A stretch of 64,000 bases of DNA, taken from Acanthochromis polyacanthus. Lineage: Eukaryota > Chordata > Actinopteri > Pomacentridae. Positions 40,601-52,500 of this stretch are shown here, piece after piece; the stretch's first letter is position 1; each line of letters starts with the position of its first letter. The translations under genes and the position numbers were made by a program. The stretch covers positions 15,844,984-15,908,983 of the forward strand of contig NC_067127.1 in the NCBI RefSeq assembly GCF_021347895.1, written 5' to 3'. Under the pieces are notes generated by a model, which saw only the letters and a program-made list of their open reading frames with translations, did not search any database and was not told where the DNA came from.

Positions 40601-43600
40601 CAGCCTTTGTTTAGCTCTGGAATCTGTCAGCTATCAACAGAAAGCACACAACTCAAATGTGCATCATTTCCAGAACATCCTTTTACAACCAGGCTGGGAG
40701 ATTTTCTCTTTATATCTTAAAAGTCCGGTTAAATTTAGAGAAATTTTAAGGTTTTATTACAAGAGATACCATTGATTTTACGGTAAATACCTCAAAATAC
40801 GTAATTTGAGAAATGTTCTATAACTTTTATTATGATGTAAATTTGTTAAGCTTTATGACATTTGTCTATTATTGCCACAATGAAAGTGATAGTTTCAGTG
40901 CCAGTTCAGAGCAAGCTAATAGTATGCTAGTTTTCAGCAAAGTCTATCATCATTGTCTAGTCTCCTGGGGAGTCTTCCTATTCCTGAGCTATTAAAACAC
41001 TGGGGTTTAATTACCTGACATTATGGAAATGCATGCCTGAGGGGGGCGCTTCATTTACTCCACACCTAATCAGAGATTGGAGATGTGGTTGCTAATCAGT
41101 CTGACAACTCTCCTGCATGTGTATGTGTCGGTGAGGTGGAAGAGTGGTAGAGGGGAAAAAGGGGGTATGCTGGGGGTGGAGATGTTAGATGCTTTCTAAC
41201 CTCATGTGACTTGGTGTGTTTATGGCAATGGTCCACTGGGAGCTGAGGAGCATTCTCGTCTTCCGAGTGGGTTTGATAAATATGGAAGCAGGGAAAGGTA
41301 AAAGTCTTGCTTTATGCCTTTTCATTTCCCCTCTCCCTGCATCCTCTGCTTTAATGATCAGAATGTCATGAAACATGCTTTGGCAGTTTTTCTTAAAGAA
41401 CGATGTGCGGCTTTTGCACACAAAATATCTGCAACCCACAGAGTAAGTGAACTCAGCCTGCATACATATCACATAAAAATTCCAAAAATGAACGCTTTAA
41501 CAATGCATCTTCAAGCTGCTACAGAAGTTAACCTACAGCAGAATAGAAAGCCTTGGAAGCAAAGGCTATGAGTTTGTGCCTTATTCAGTATGACTTGCTT
41601 GAGAAGTGCTTCAATTATCCTGAGTGAAAATCAAAACAGAAATCCATATTTGGCCACATCCAACCCATGATGCATATTTTATAGTGTGTGTATTAATTAT
41701 AAACTAGCTCTCCTTGCTGTTTTGCCTGCCCTGGGCTCAGTCTGGCTATCTAGTAGAGGATCAACACATTTCTGCCTTTAGGGAAGCAGTGGGGGAGCCA
41801 ACAATTAGTATTATCAGAAGACCATTATCTGTTTCTTCTTTGCTCTCTGAGCATCTACATTCAGAGTTGTCTCTTTAAATGTATGTTTAATGGGTTTTTG
41901 ACTTTGCCGTCCTCTGTTAAACATCTGCCAGTGTGTGCCCGAAGAAAGCTTCATAAATCACTTATTTCAAAGACAACAGACTACATCTTTAACTTCAAAG
42001 CTATTGAAAGGATCCTATTATATTAGACAAACTACAGCAGTGAGTGGGAGTTTTGAACAAGAATATTTATTGCAGCAGTAAAGGTAAGCCTTGAAGGTTT
42101 GCAATGACCCAGTTAATGAGAAGAAAGAGTAAAGCCAAAAGAGCAGGCTGTAACTTGGGAGTTTGTCAAGAGTGCTGGAGTGTCATCCCAGTAGTAACCA
42201 CAACATGGGCCATAAATCTCAGTGGAAAGGCTCCCCAGACTGCCTGGAGATGGTAGGTCATTAGGAACTGCTGGTCCGTGCCATTAGCCTGGCCCATCAA
42301 ACACATGCCTGAACTGTCGCTGTGGGAACACCCACTTCCTGTCTGCCCTTTGAACCCTTAACCCCCACCACGACCTCGTATACCCTTCAGCCAATGAAAA
42401 TGCAGCACTGCAGCCGCTGTGTATTTTCACAGCAAGAAAATATTGATAACAGAACCCTCACCAGAGATGTGTGACAGGCACAGTTTATGAATTGCGGCAC
42501 TGCACCAAGAAGCCAGCACAGATGCAAACACAGTGAAAAGGAATGGTGAAACCACTCTCTCATCTCAGTGTGTCAAGATGTTTGCAGAGCATTTATAAAA
42601 AATGGCTTGTGTGCACTTCGGTGTGTGTGTTCTGTGTGCGCGGGGGGCACTGAGGCATGGATCTGGGTTGCATGTTTGGTGTCGTCAGCAAAGCCCTAGA
42701 TCATGCAGTTAAATGGAAAGTGCTAGAGCATAACCACAAAACCTCAAAGCAGTAAACAGATCCAGTGTCTACCTTTTGGTCTCTGCCACCTTAACTGAAC
42801 CCTTTAAATATGCTCTATCAAATGCACACTCACCTCACCCTTAGCAGCTTCTCAAATGCTTCTCAGTAAGCTGGGAGGTTAATAGTGTACTCTGCTGTGA
42901 CTCCGGGATAAAAGGTGGGGTACAGAAACTAATAAAAAAGTTTTATGGTTCAGGTTGTCTGCTCTGTTGCTGAGTCAAAAAAAAAATCTTGGTGCAATTT
43001 TTCAAAGCACCCGAGCCGCTACTGCAATGTAACGCTACAGCCCATCTGCAAATCTTACAGGCACTTTAGGAGGAGTTGCAGTAAATACATCTCAATTAAA
43101 TTAACTGTGATAGGAATGTTTTAATGGACAATGTGTGTTGTTTCATATTACTTACTGCTTCTTTTGATGCGCATCAGAATTCCACATGGAACAAATGTGA
43201 TTGTACACGCAGAAACTGTCCCAAATAAATGTATGAACTAGGTCAGTAAAGCTGAAGAAGAATCAGTTCTTTTCTTCTATTATTCTGCTTTAATGAGAAG
43301 TCATATTTACAGCGAATTTGACAGGCACAAATTATCATCTAATAACAATGAACTGAAGAAAAGAGGTCTTTAAATAATGGAGAAAAAAATAGTTCAGAGA
43401 GATAAAAGTTGATCATGTGTCGACTTGGTTGACACTACGATAGTCATTAGATGTTCCTCTTCGTAGCATCCTGATGTCTAACGTCAGCTCCAAACGTTGA
43501 AGTTCAAAGAGTCAGTGGAGTGAAGGACTTTGGCAAATTCTTTTTTAGTGGAATAATGTGCTGCTCCACACACAGACACTTTTCCACTCCACCAGCCTTC

Positions 43601-44639
43601 CTAACAAGCTCTGATACTATCTGCCTGTACATACACACACGCATGTTTGTACACATACAAACCAACACAACCAAACCCGACTGGAAATATCCAAGCTTGG
43701 ACTTGATATCTACAGCCCCCCATCTCACTTCTGTGGAGCTCTGTGTAAAACTGAGGCAATTCCAGCCTTTAATGATGGGAGCTGTTTTGTTTTCAGTAGC
43801 TGCTGAAATTCACACAAATGGAAATAAAACATAAATGAGCCACCAGTTGTGGGATGAGAGAAGAGAGACAACAGTGGTATTTCTTATTTGTGGCACATTA
43901 AAAATGCATGCTACACCACACATGCTGCCTCGCCTGATAATACTGGTTGGCATTTTTGTTCTTTATAGCTTCTAGTGGTCCCCGAGGAGTGTGACTGAGC
44001 CAGACAAACTTGTGGCAGAGGTGGTGCGATCCCAGCAGCACATTTACACACAAAATGGCTTCGTGTGGAAGAAAACGCATGAAAGTCAGAATGCTGCAGC
44101 TGTGGCTAAAACTAATAAGCAAGGCTACACTAAGCATGAGAATGAAATACGGGGAAATAATGTCATTACTCTCAGAGTACTTAATACTGAAATGTCAAAG
44201 CATTTATAGGATTTTTAACTACGTGTCATTGACTTAAGCTGTAGGTTTTAGCGATAAAAGGGGTTCAAAGATCAGCAGCCTAACATGGATGCTGATATGG
44301 AGCATGTGCAAAAATTCAGAGAAAACGCAAATGCCTAAAAATATTAAGGCAGAATTTGGTATTGACTGAATTATGCCAAATACAATTAAAAAATAGTAAA
44401 GAGAATAAGTGCTATATTTGGCTTTAAAATGTACAAAGTGCACAGTTTTGGCAGCTGGACTTTCACTCCTGCTGCAGCTGTCTTGTTCACAACCACCGAA
44501 AACACTACCACTCCAACATCTGATTGATTTGGGTTGTCACATTTCAGTTCAGCTAAAAAGTCTACAACAGACAGGTGACAAATTAAAGGAAATACCAACA
44601 GTTTTCAATTTGTTATCAAGAAGTTAAGACCACTGGAAT
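37631..44639. other. 7 kb of non-coding DNA holding one possible microexon
   Basis: There is no recognisable coding exon other than the candidate at 39139-39168. Short GT runs occur at 40446-40465 and 42619-42640, and a TAGA/ATTAG-type patch at about 38518-38540. Open frames are random in character. Confidence 0.4.
39139..39168 (-). other. Candidate 30-nt microexon (unproven)
   Basis: On the minus strand a branch-point-like CTTAACTGAC is followed by a pyrimidine run ending TCTCTCTTTTCAG. Then come 30 bases, then GAG|GTAAGTGA, a near-perfect 5' splice site. Thirty is a multiple of three. With one base carried in, the insert would read 'xNSSLLGGGG'; in frame zero it would read 'QTPVFWEVGE'. 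No host gene is recognised. Both splice sites are strong, but acceptor-donor pairs also arise by chance in 64 kb, and several weaker ones are present in this window. Confidence 0.25.
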
Positions 44640-45040
44640 TGAATGTTCCTTGGCATTGATTGTCAAAGTCTCTGGAGCTCTACTGGAGGAATCAACATCA
44701 TTTTACCTAAATATATTTCCACAGTTGGTGTTTTGATGATGGCGATGCAGAGTGCTGTCTGACAGGTTGGTCTGAAATCTGCCACTGGGTGGAGATTTGG
44801 GTACTACAAAGGTGATAGTATGTGATTTGCTTCATTTTCATACTCATCTTCACAGCATTCAGTGACCTCTTGTACCCTATTATTAGAGGAATTGTCATCC
44901 TGGAGGAGACCAGTCCCATAAGAATAGAACTGTTTCATCCCAGGATAAAGGAGATCAATAAAAACAACTTGTACTCATTTGCAGTGATCTTTCACTTCCC
45001 AGGGACAAGTGGACCTCAAATCTTGTAAGGAAACACAGTC
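44640..45040 (-). pseudogene. 3' half of a Tc1-like transposase (decayed)
   Basis: The minus strand, with a few frameshifts, reads 'YPGMKQFYSYGTGLLQDDN', then 'VQEVTECCEDEYENEANHIL', then 'PLxYPNLHPV', and near the end 'PSSKHQLWKY' and 'LIPPVELQRL..SMPRNI'. These match the teleost Tc1 pattern HP..KHFYPDGSGLFQDDNAP / EWFDEYENDVNHMLWPSQSPDLNPVEHLW / PSSKHQLREYLLEEWCSIPPVELQRLVESMPRRIEAV. The second catalytic Asp segment (QDDN) survives. The NPVEHLW segment is destroyed. The N-terminal half is missing and I saw no terminal repeats. It belongs to the same broad Tc1 group as the fragment at 1-330 but is a separate insertion. Confidence 0.85.
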
Positions 45041-48000
45041 ACCAGATCCTTTGTCAAGGATTTTTAAAATATATTTTAATTTTAATCTATATGCGTGAAA
45101 AGAAAAATCAAGTCTTTACAAAATGCATGACTACAATTTGAATTCATCCTTCCTTCTTGTTTGCATAAAATTTTTATTTATGTCTACAATTTGTTAACAT
45201 TTAAGAGGACCGTGTTGCTGAACATATTTGCCATTTATTGAGTTGTTCTGCTGAATTAATTTGAGGCAAGTATCAAGCAGCAGGTCTCACTTCTCATGTG
45301 TATTAATGCTCCGTCAACGTTCAGCTCCAATTAAAGTTCCATTAAGTTACGTAACATCCTGAATTTCCTAGCTGTTCTGTAGTACTTTAAGTTCAACCTG
45401 TTAAAAGCTCACTTCGGTTAAATAAATGTCTGTGACTGTGGGATTCCTAGTTTACCTTCACTGCTGCATACAGTGGTTCACATTTTACTGTCCAAACCGC
45501 AGCTTTTTCTTGTTCAATAAAGCAGCATTTGACTTGTGAGTGTCACTAGCTTTAGAAGACATGTGTTGCTTAAAAAAAAAAGTGAATCCTACTGTAGGAT
45601 AGATTTTTACGTTGAAATACTCATTACAATATCAGGGGGCCATGTTGGTTGCTTCTTAATCCTATTCATATTCTCAACAGTACAAGTCAAAAAGTGCTGA
45701 TAGTTGAAATTATGTTGTTTTTGCAGCTTCTTTCAAGAGCTACAGCACTAGCGTTATGATGTCTGAATGTATCAATGTGACAACAGGCTGGTGTCACAGT
45801 GATTAATCCCTTTCCTCCACAGTCTTGTCACCATCATAACAAAGCAACAATACCAGATGCCAAAGCCAGCCCACACGTCTATTGTTATAATTACCTGACC
45901 TTCAAATCCACATTAATGAGCCCAGGATGATCCCATTCTCTTTCATCATTTGGCTTCCAAGCCCTCCTTTTATCTAACAAGGTCACCTTTCAGAACACTG
46001 CTTCTCCCTGAAATACACATCCCCCTCATAAATATACATCTACCTGCATCTGCTCAACCCCCAATCCTAAGAAGGGAGCTTGGAGAAATTACAAGAAAAT
46101 GAAGCTGTAGGTGGGCTGTGCAAAGCGCAAATTTGTATTTCCTCTGAAGTTGACACCAAGGGAAAGTCAATGCCACCGAAGTTAGACACAGAAAACAACT
46201 TTCTACCGACTGAAGTGTTACTTAATAATTGTTTTCAACACTAAACACACAGCCTATTAGCATGAATGAGAAAGATTCGCTGCATGGTCTCTTAAAGCGT
46301 GATGCAGGGGGGGGGGGCATCGTGAGAGCAGGGTTCATTAGATGAGCTGTTTCAATCCGTTCCCACTATTTTAATCTGCACGTGTTTGTTTCAATGAGAA
46401 ATAAATGTTTGTGGTTTACAAAAAACACCAACACAGTCTAAGAATAATAACACATTCAATTATTATTTTTTTCTATCATATTGCAGCCACATTTTGCAGG
46501 AACTGAATTTGTAGAGTTCGGGAAAAGTGAAACTGAGTTCCATAGAGTTTTATTTTAATATTGAAGGACTCCTGAGAACCCTGCAAGGAAATCTATCAAC
46601 TTCAAACATAATGTGTAGGGGGGAGGCCAAGTGCCACAAATATTAGCATAAATGCTCAAATTAAAGTACAAGTAAATGCTTACAGTGGCATAAACTCAAA
46701 TTTATAAATCACAGCACACCTCATTGCTCATGGGCCTCACATGAAGCAATTACAGCATGTGTCGGTGTATGAATACTGAAAAAAAAAACGTGAAGGAATT
46801 GGTATTAAACATTAAACTTTGTTCCTTGGACAAAGTGCAACATATAAAATGTTAGATAAAATAGTAAGATATTTCAGTTGACATTCACCAACCCTGTGCA
46901 TGTGTGCCAACTTTGAAGAAGCACCATCATTTTCTGCCTGTGATTAAATAGGTTATCAGCAGACTTCACAGGACCCAGTGTCACTGCATAGCTCCAGCTG
47001 GATTTGGGCCAGCAGCTGCATATTATAGATTTAACCCGTCATATTTCAGGATTTTTCAGCTTCACGTTAATGCGGCTTCTTCCTCACTGGTGATCGGGTC
47101 TGTTAGTACGGTAAAGACTCGCGGGCTCCTCAGGGCCTTCACAGTCCACTAACCCAAGCCAGGTATCCGCCAGGAAGCCAGACAGTTCCCCTTACTATAT
47201 CCAAAATAACATGGCTGGGATGTCTCCAGACGGAAGAGCCAGGACAGCATTAAATTGGAGATCCTCAGCTACTGAAGTGTGGTCTCTGAATCGACTTCCT
47301 TTTTACATATCACTGCTTTCTCTTTGCAGAAAATAGAAGTCTGGAAATAAGGGTCTTGCCCTTGATAGCCTGTCTAAGGTATATACACTGAGAATTAGAG
47401 TCTATAGCGCTTAAGTGCAGAACATTGCATTAAGGAAGAGTGCATTGTCTTTTTTAACACTAAATGTATTTTAACTTCTCTTACTTCCTTAGCAAAATGC
47501 ACTTAACAGGCACTCAAGAGAATCCATTCCCACCATCGTCTATTTGATCACAGTGTTGTAAGTGTTGAGGTGATGTGTGAAGTCAGCCCTGGATGTAGAC
47601 GCACTCTGTTAATGTCACAGACACTCATTTCCCTGGAGCACCAACTAAAGTCAGACTCCATCTCCTTTTCTCCTTATTGAACACTGAGGCTGAAATTACT
47701 TGTGTGTTAAAGACAGTCTATCAAAAATGGTGTAAATTTTTATAATCGTATAGTTTGAATGCACATTTATCTCCGTAGAACATGGCTTTGTTAGTGGACA
47801 CAGGGACAAAAGTATAAAATGATACAGAAAGTTGTAAAGTTTAAAATTGTTTTATCTTTCCAAATACACAACATTTAAGTTACTGAACACCTAAATGAAC
47901 ACAGTAGTCCAGTCTGCTAATGTGCATGATGAAAGCTGAAAAAAGCCAATCTGTCTTGGATGTGAGATGATCTCATAAATAATCAAACATGTATTAACAT

Positions 48001-49164
48001 TAAAACTGTTATTTGTAATGGTTTGATCATAATGGGGGCTATTTACTCACAGACTCTAATTTTTCCTCCGACTTTGTAATGGAGATAAAGCAGTTTTTGC
48101 ACCTCAAAGATAATGTCGCACATTGTGCCAGCCCAAATCATAGTTACCCTGAATCACAGGCCAGATTTTTAGGCTACAAGTTAGAATTGTTAAGGTTATA
48201 ACCAGTAAACATTAAATCTTCAAAAGGAAAATACTGAACTGACAGTTGGGTACTGATCACATTAATAAGCTAATCTATTATCTACAGTGTAAAAAAAAAA
48301 ATTTAATTTAATGGATTTTTTTTCTTTTTATTTCACAGATTATATATTTTTGACATTACAAAAGTCAAAATATAATTGTATATATGCCAATATCAGTAAA
48401 AAAATGTAAAAAAAAAAAAGTAATATGCATGATCTATTGTAAAATTAGTCTAAAATGTATTTTATTAGAGAAGTTGCAGTATTTTAGTATAGTATTACTA
48501 TTAGCATTAGTATATTTTCACTGGCATACAGTTACACACATACGTAGGGATCGACGGCTTTATCAGTCACACAAATTATTCAAGCCAATTAAATGGCATT
48601 TTGAACTAACCAGCATCAGTTGATGACGGGTAACAAGGGCTTCGTTGTGGCCTGACGAGCTTTGCAGCTAATGGGTTTTCCATTCTGCCCTTTCAACTGA
48701 GTAAGTCTCGCCTCCACTGCTATAAAAGACTGCATTTATTAAATGTATCATTAGTGCTAAAGGAAGCACAGATAAACCAAACATGTGGCGCACTGACCAG
48801 GACAGAGAAGGAGAAGCAGAAGGAGAGACATTGTTAACTGCTGAGCAGACATGAGATAGAATGTTAAGTTAAAGCGTCATCCTTCTTAATACACAGTCTA
48901 TGTTATGAGCAGTTATTTCTTTAGTTGATTTTTTTTAAGTGTCGTGCAGACAGAGTGCAGATCTACAGGACAAGAACAGACACTGCAGGCAAAAACAATG
49001 TTAAATAAATCATCATTTAAATTAATTTTAGGTCTACTTATTATAATTGCATCAGAAAAACGAAAAACAACAACAGCAATGAGACGCTATAAGCATTGTA
49101 TATCAGCCATTGTCCACCCCTGCTCTCTGAACCCATATTGGTCAACCACTAATAAGAAGATATC
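45041..49164. other. Non-coding DNA, no gene recognised
   Basis: It is mostly AT-rich, with an 11-G run at 46307-46317 and dense A/T runs between 48280 and 48420. The part from about 48590 to 48770 is more balanced and free of simple repeats. I see no gene or known repeat. Confidence 0.45.
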
Positions 49165-49378
49165 AGGGTAGTTCCAGCCAACAATTCCTACTGTCCAAAA
49201 TGTCATTAATAAATGGCAGGTAAGAGGATAAATGGAACTGTCTAAGTCAAGACAAGACCGGGAAGACCAAAAAGGTTCAGATAAAACAGCATATCAGCTG
49301 AGCAGAGAGGAAAGGAGCTGCAGGAAGGCTTAGCTAACGTAATGGTTGTGCACCACTACACAGTGCAGTGTTGTTTCC
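49165..49378 (+). pseudogene. N-terminal part of a Tc1-like transposase (decayed)
   Basis: Plus-strand translation gives 'PTVQNVINKWQVRG', then after a shift 'TRPGRPKRFR', then 'KELQEGLANVMVVHHYTVQC'. The Tc1 N-terminal region usually reads STVRNVINKWKTRGTVEVKTRSGRPRK followed by KELQKSLANAGVxVHxTTVRRCLHK. So the second helix-turn-helix, the GRPR hook and the start of the linker are present. A stop and at least one frameshift interrupt them, and the DDE domain is absent. It is a lone truncated fragment and a different lineage from the fold-back at 58355-59197. Confidence 0.75.
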
Positions 49379-49524
49379 CCATGTAAAAAAAACTAAAATT
49401 TAAAACTTATGATACAGTTAAAAACAGAATTAAAAAATACGTCATACGAAAATCTTCATTAATTCCACTTGGATATAAGCTTCTGACTTGGGGGGGAGCA
49501 CATTTGATTAAAAGAGCGCCTTAC

Positions 49525-49564
49525 CTGCTGTTAGGGATGGGGGCGGATATATATTGCTTTGAGG
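49525..49564 (-). other. Candidate 40-nt exon (unproven)
   Basis: The minus strand has GACACTGACTGCCACACAG, then 40 bases, then CAG|GTAAGG, a full-consensus donor. The insert reads 'PQSNIYPPPSLTA' with one base left over. That leftover base fits the phase at which the candidate microexon at 39139-39168 reads 'ANSSLLGGGG'. The acceptor tract is only moderate. Chance is a serious alternative. Confidence 0.15.
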
Positions 49565-52500
49565 CTGTGTGGCAGTCAGTGTCAGAGGAAACACTTTATG
49601 GATTGAGTAAAGAGGGAAATCCACTAAATATCAGCAAATTCAACAAAACAAATACCTAAGAGTCAGCCAAGGATGTGAAACTGAAAAGTGGCTTGTTCAA
49701 CAGAACAATGATCTAAAGTATAACCCCAAATACTTCATAAAACGCAAATTAAAGCTCTTTAAATCACTGTCACACACTAAAAAAAAATAACTGTTGGCAG
49801 ATTCTAAACATGCTGTGCATGCAACAAAGCCTAAAAATATCTCAGAACTTGAAGACATCTGTAAGGAGGAGAGACTGAAACTTCCTAAGTCAGGGAACAC
49901 AAAAAGCCTTAGCTGACAAAGCTGCACACATTCCACAGTTAACCAGAAATGAAAAAAGTCACAGCGCATCAACGTTTAAAGAAAGGCCTTTTTTTTAAAA
50001 TTGGAACATTTTCTGTAGGAGGGTTTGTATTCATTTAGATTTGTTCCAAAAATCAAAAAAATACTCAGTTTCCTCAGGGGTGTACAATCTCAAGTACAGC
50101 TGTAAATACCTCACAGAGCCAGCCTTTTGAACAACACTGGAAGTGGCTCAGATAGAGAAATGTCAGGGTATTACAACAATGGTGTAATGTTATTTCAAGC
50201 TTCTCTTCTTTGCATCACATATGGATCACACGATGGTCACTTCAGTGCATCTTCAAATAATAATCTGTTTCTGTCCTTTTCTTCATTTTTTTCCCACAAA
50301 CACAGCCACAGAAAGTCTCAATGGATTATTTCCTGCTCACTGCCATCTGTGGCCTTCTACGACAACAAAACAAAAAGACAACCTTTTTTCAATTCAGTCA
50401 GTATTAAAAGCACGCCGTATAAAAGAGTAAAACAGAGCGCTGAGACTCTGAGAATTATACAAGCAGACAGGCAGGTTTTCCTTCTGGCAGGGTCACCAAG
50501 AATATCTGAGCTTGAATAAAACATAGAATTGCCAGCATGAAGAGCAGAAAAATCATGTGGGTGTTTTCCAACAACTTCGCTCTTAAGCAGTACGATTCTG
50601 GGTGCTCTGCTCCGAGAGTCATTTGTTTACGTCAACTGAATTAATACGATCCATCAGTCTGCTCAAATCAACTTTGCAGTCCTCCTCACTCGTCTAAGAG
50701 CATCCTGCCAGACTGACGTTTATCCTATATTAGAACCTCTCTCTGCTCCATCAACCCGTCTGCAGTCATCCTTTGACGACCTTTTAATGATATTTAAACA
50801 GAGGACACAGTTTGGCTTAATGGAACCTCTCGAACTCATCAGAGGATATTAGCCGCAGAATAATGTGAAGTCTCCTTTTATCCACGTGTGCCTCTGCAAT
50901 TGAAATTATCCACTGTACGTACTCACCACACTCCTCAATCACCTATGTTTGGAAAAACTAGGCATGACAAGGAAATTGCTAATTGCATATCATTTCACTT
51001 GATAAAGGCAGTAGCCCTTTCACACGCATATTGCATTTCACTTGAGAACATCAGGCCTGTATCTGTTTTTGTATCACAGAGCCTCCCGCTTACACAGGAG
51101 AATAGGACACATAATCAACCACATCAAACTAAATAATTGACAGACGTGTTGCAGGCTGAGACTCTGAAACTGTTATCTTGGGGATACTTAACTAGGGGAA
51201 TAGATTGACAATGGTTATATCTCTCTAAATGATATTGCCGTCCTCTTGCTGAACTTTGCAGTGCTGCTTAATTGCAGCCGTTAATTGGCTTGCCTCCAAG
51301 CTCTTTACTTCATTGCTGAACCCGAACACATACCCACTGTAGCTTTCTTAACACTGGGTTATGCGTTAAAGACAAGATTTACACAAGACGTAAATTAACA
51401 ATTGTGCGGAAAATGACTCAAAGCGTCCCTCTCAGATAGCACCAGTTCAACAGTTTATATCTACTACTGGCTAACAGCAATAAGCAAACCATGCGCTTCT
51501 TGCGGCCCAGCCATGATACTTTTACATGAGACTGTCAGCTTTAGTGTTCCTGTGTTAGACTCTTGACAAAAGGAGGTGGGGCAGCGAAGAGAGAGCTGCT
51601 TCACTTCGGCAGCTCAAAAACACCAATCAAACGCTAAATCACACCAGCACACTAGTTACATTGTGAGAGACCTGTCACTTCTGGAGAGCCAATTTATGAT
51701 TCTTTTACACAAGCTGAGGAAAATGGAGTTTTTCGTTGCACACACACAGACTAACTGTGAGGCTGATTATAGGACTGACTGTTAAAAGAGAAGAAAACGC
51801 AGTGGGAGGAACCCCTCCAAGATTTATTTAACTGACTTTTCTTCATAATTATTTTCCTTGCACTTGACTGGACATTTCCGTGAGACACAGATCCCAAGAT
51901 AAAAAAATATAAATCCCCCTCTCTCACCCTCACAGTAGGCTCACTGAAATCTCTGCCAGGTGGGAGTCCAGACATTAAGGAAAACCTGAATCTGACCTGA
52001 AAAAGAAGCTGATATGAAAAAGGATAAAATGACAGCACCAGACAGTCTGTTAGAGCATTCTGCATAAAATCAAAAAGGACGTGGTAAAATAAAAGCTGCA
52101 GAGATGCACACCAGAGAATATAACAGACTGTGCCGAGTCATTTTCTCTGTAGCTTACAAGGTGGGAAAAAAGTAAACTTGTAGCGCGTAATTTTCTTATC
52201 CAGTGCAACACACCAGACTTATTTTAACAGTAGATGATAACAAGAGAAGTGGCATTTCACAAGCAGGCAGAACTTCAAGACAGACGGCGTGAGTCGAAGG
52301 ATACGATTATGTAATCTGCAGACTAACCGAATGATCGGCCGTGAGACATGTCAGGTGCAGGCAATGCTGCCAATCACGATATCTGAGATGAATCATGCTA
52401 GTAATTACTGCAGCACTCTACCATTTCCCAATATCTGATACGGCCGAAGGAGTTTGCCACTAAATCAGCCAGCTGTCCCTAAGACTGCTCCTATGGAAGC

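Noticed and set aside
42828..42870. Strong donor GAG|GTGAGTG on the minus strand with an acceptor 37 nt upstream
   Set aside because: All three frames of the insert contain stops.
50127..50519. 130-codon open frame on the plus strand
   Set aside because: Random-looking translation, another open frame overlaps it, and no supporting signals.
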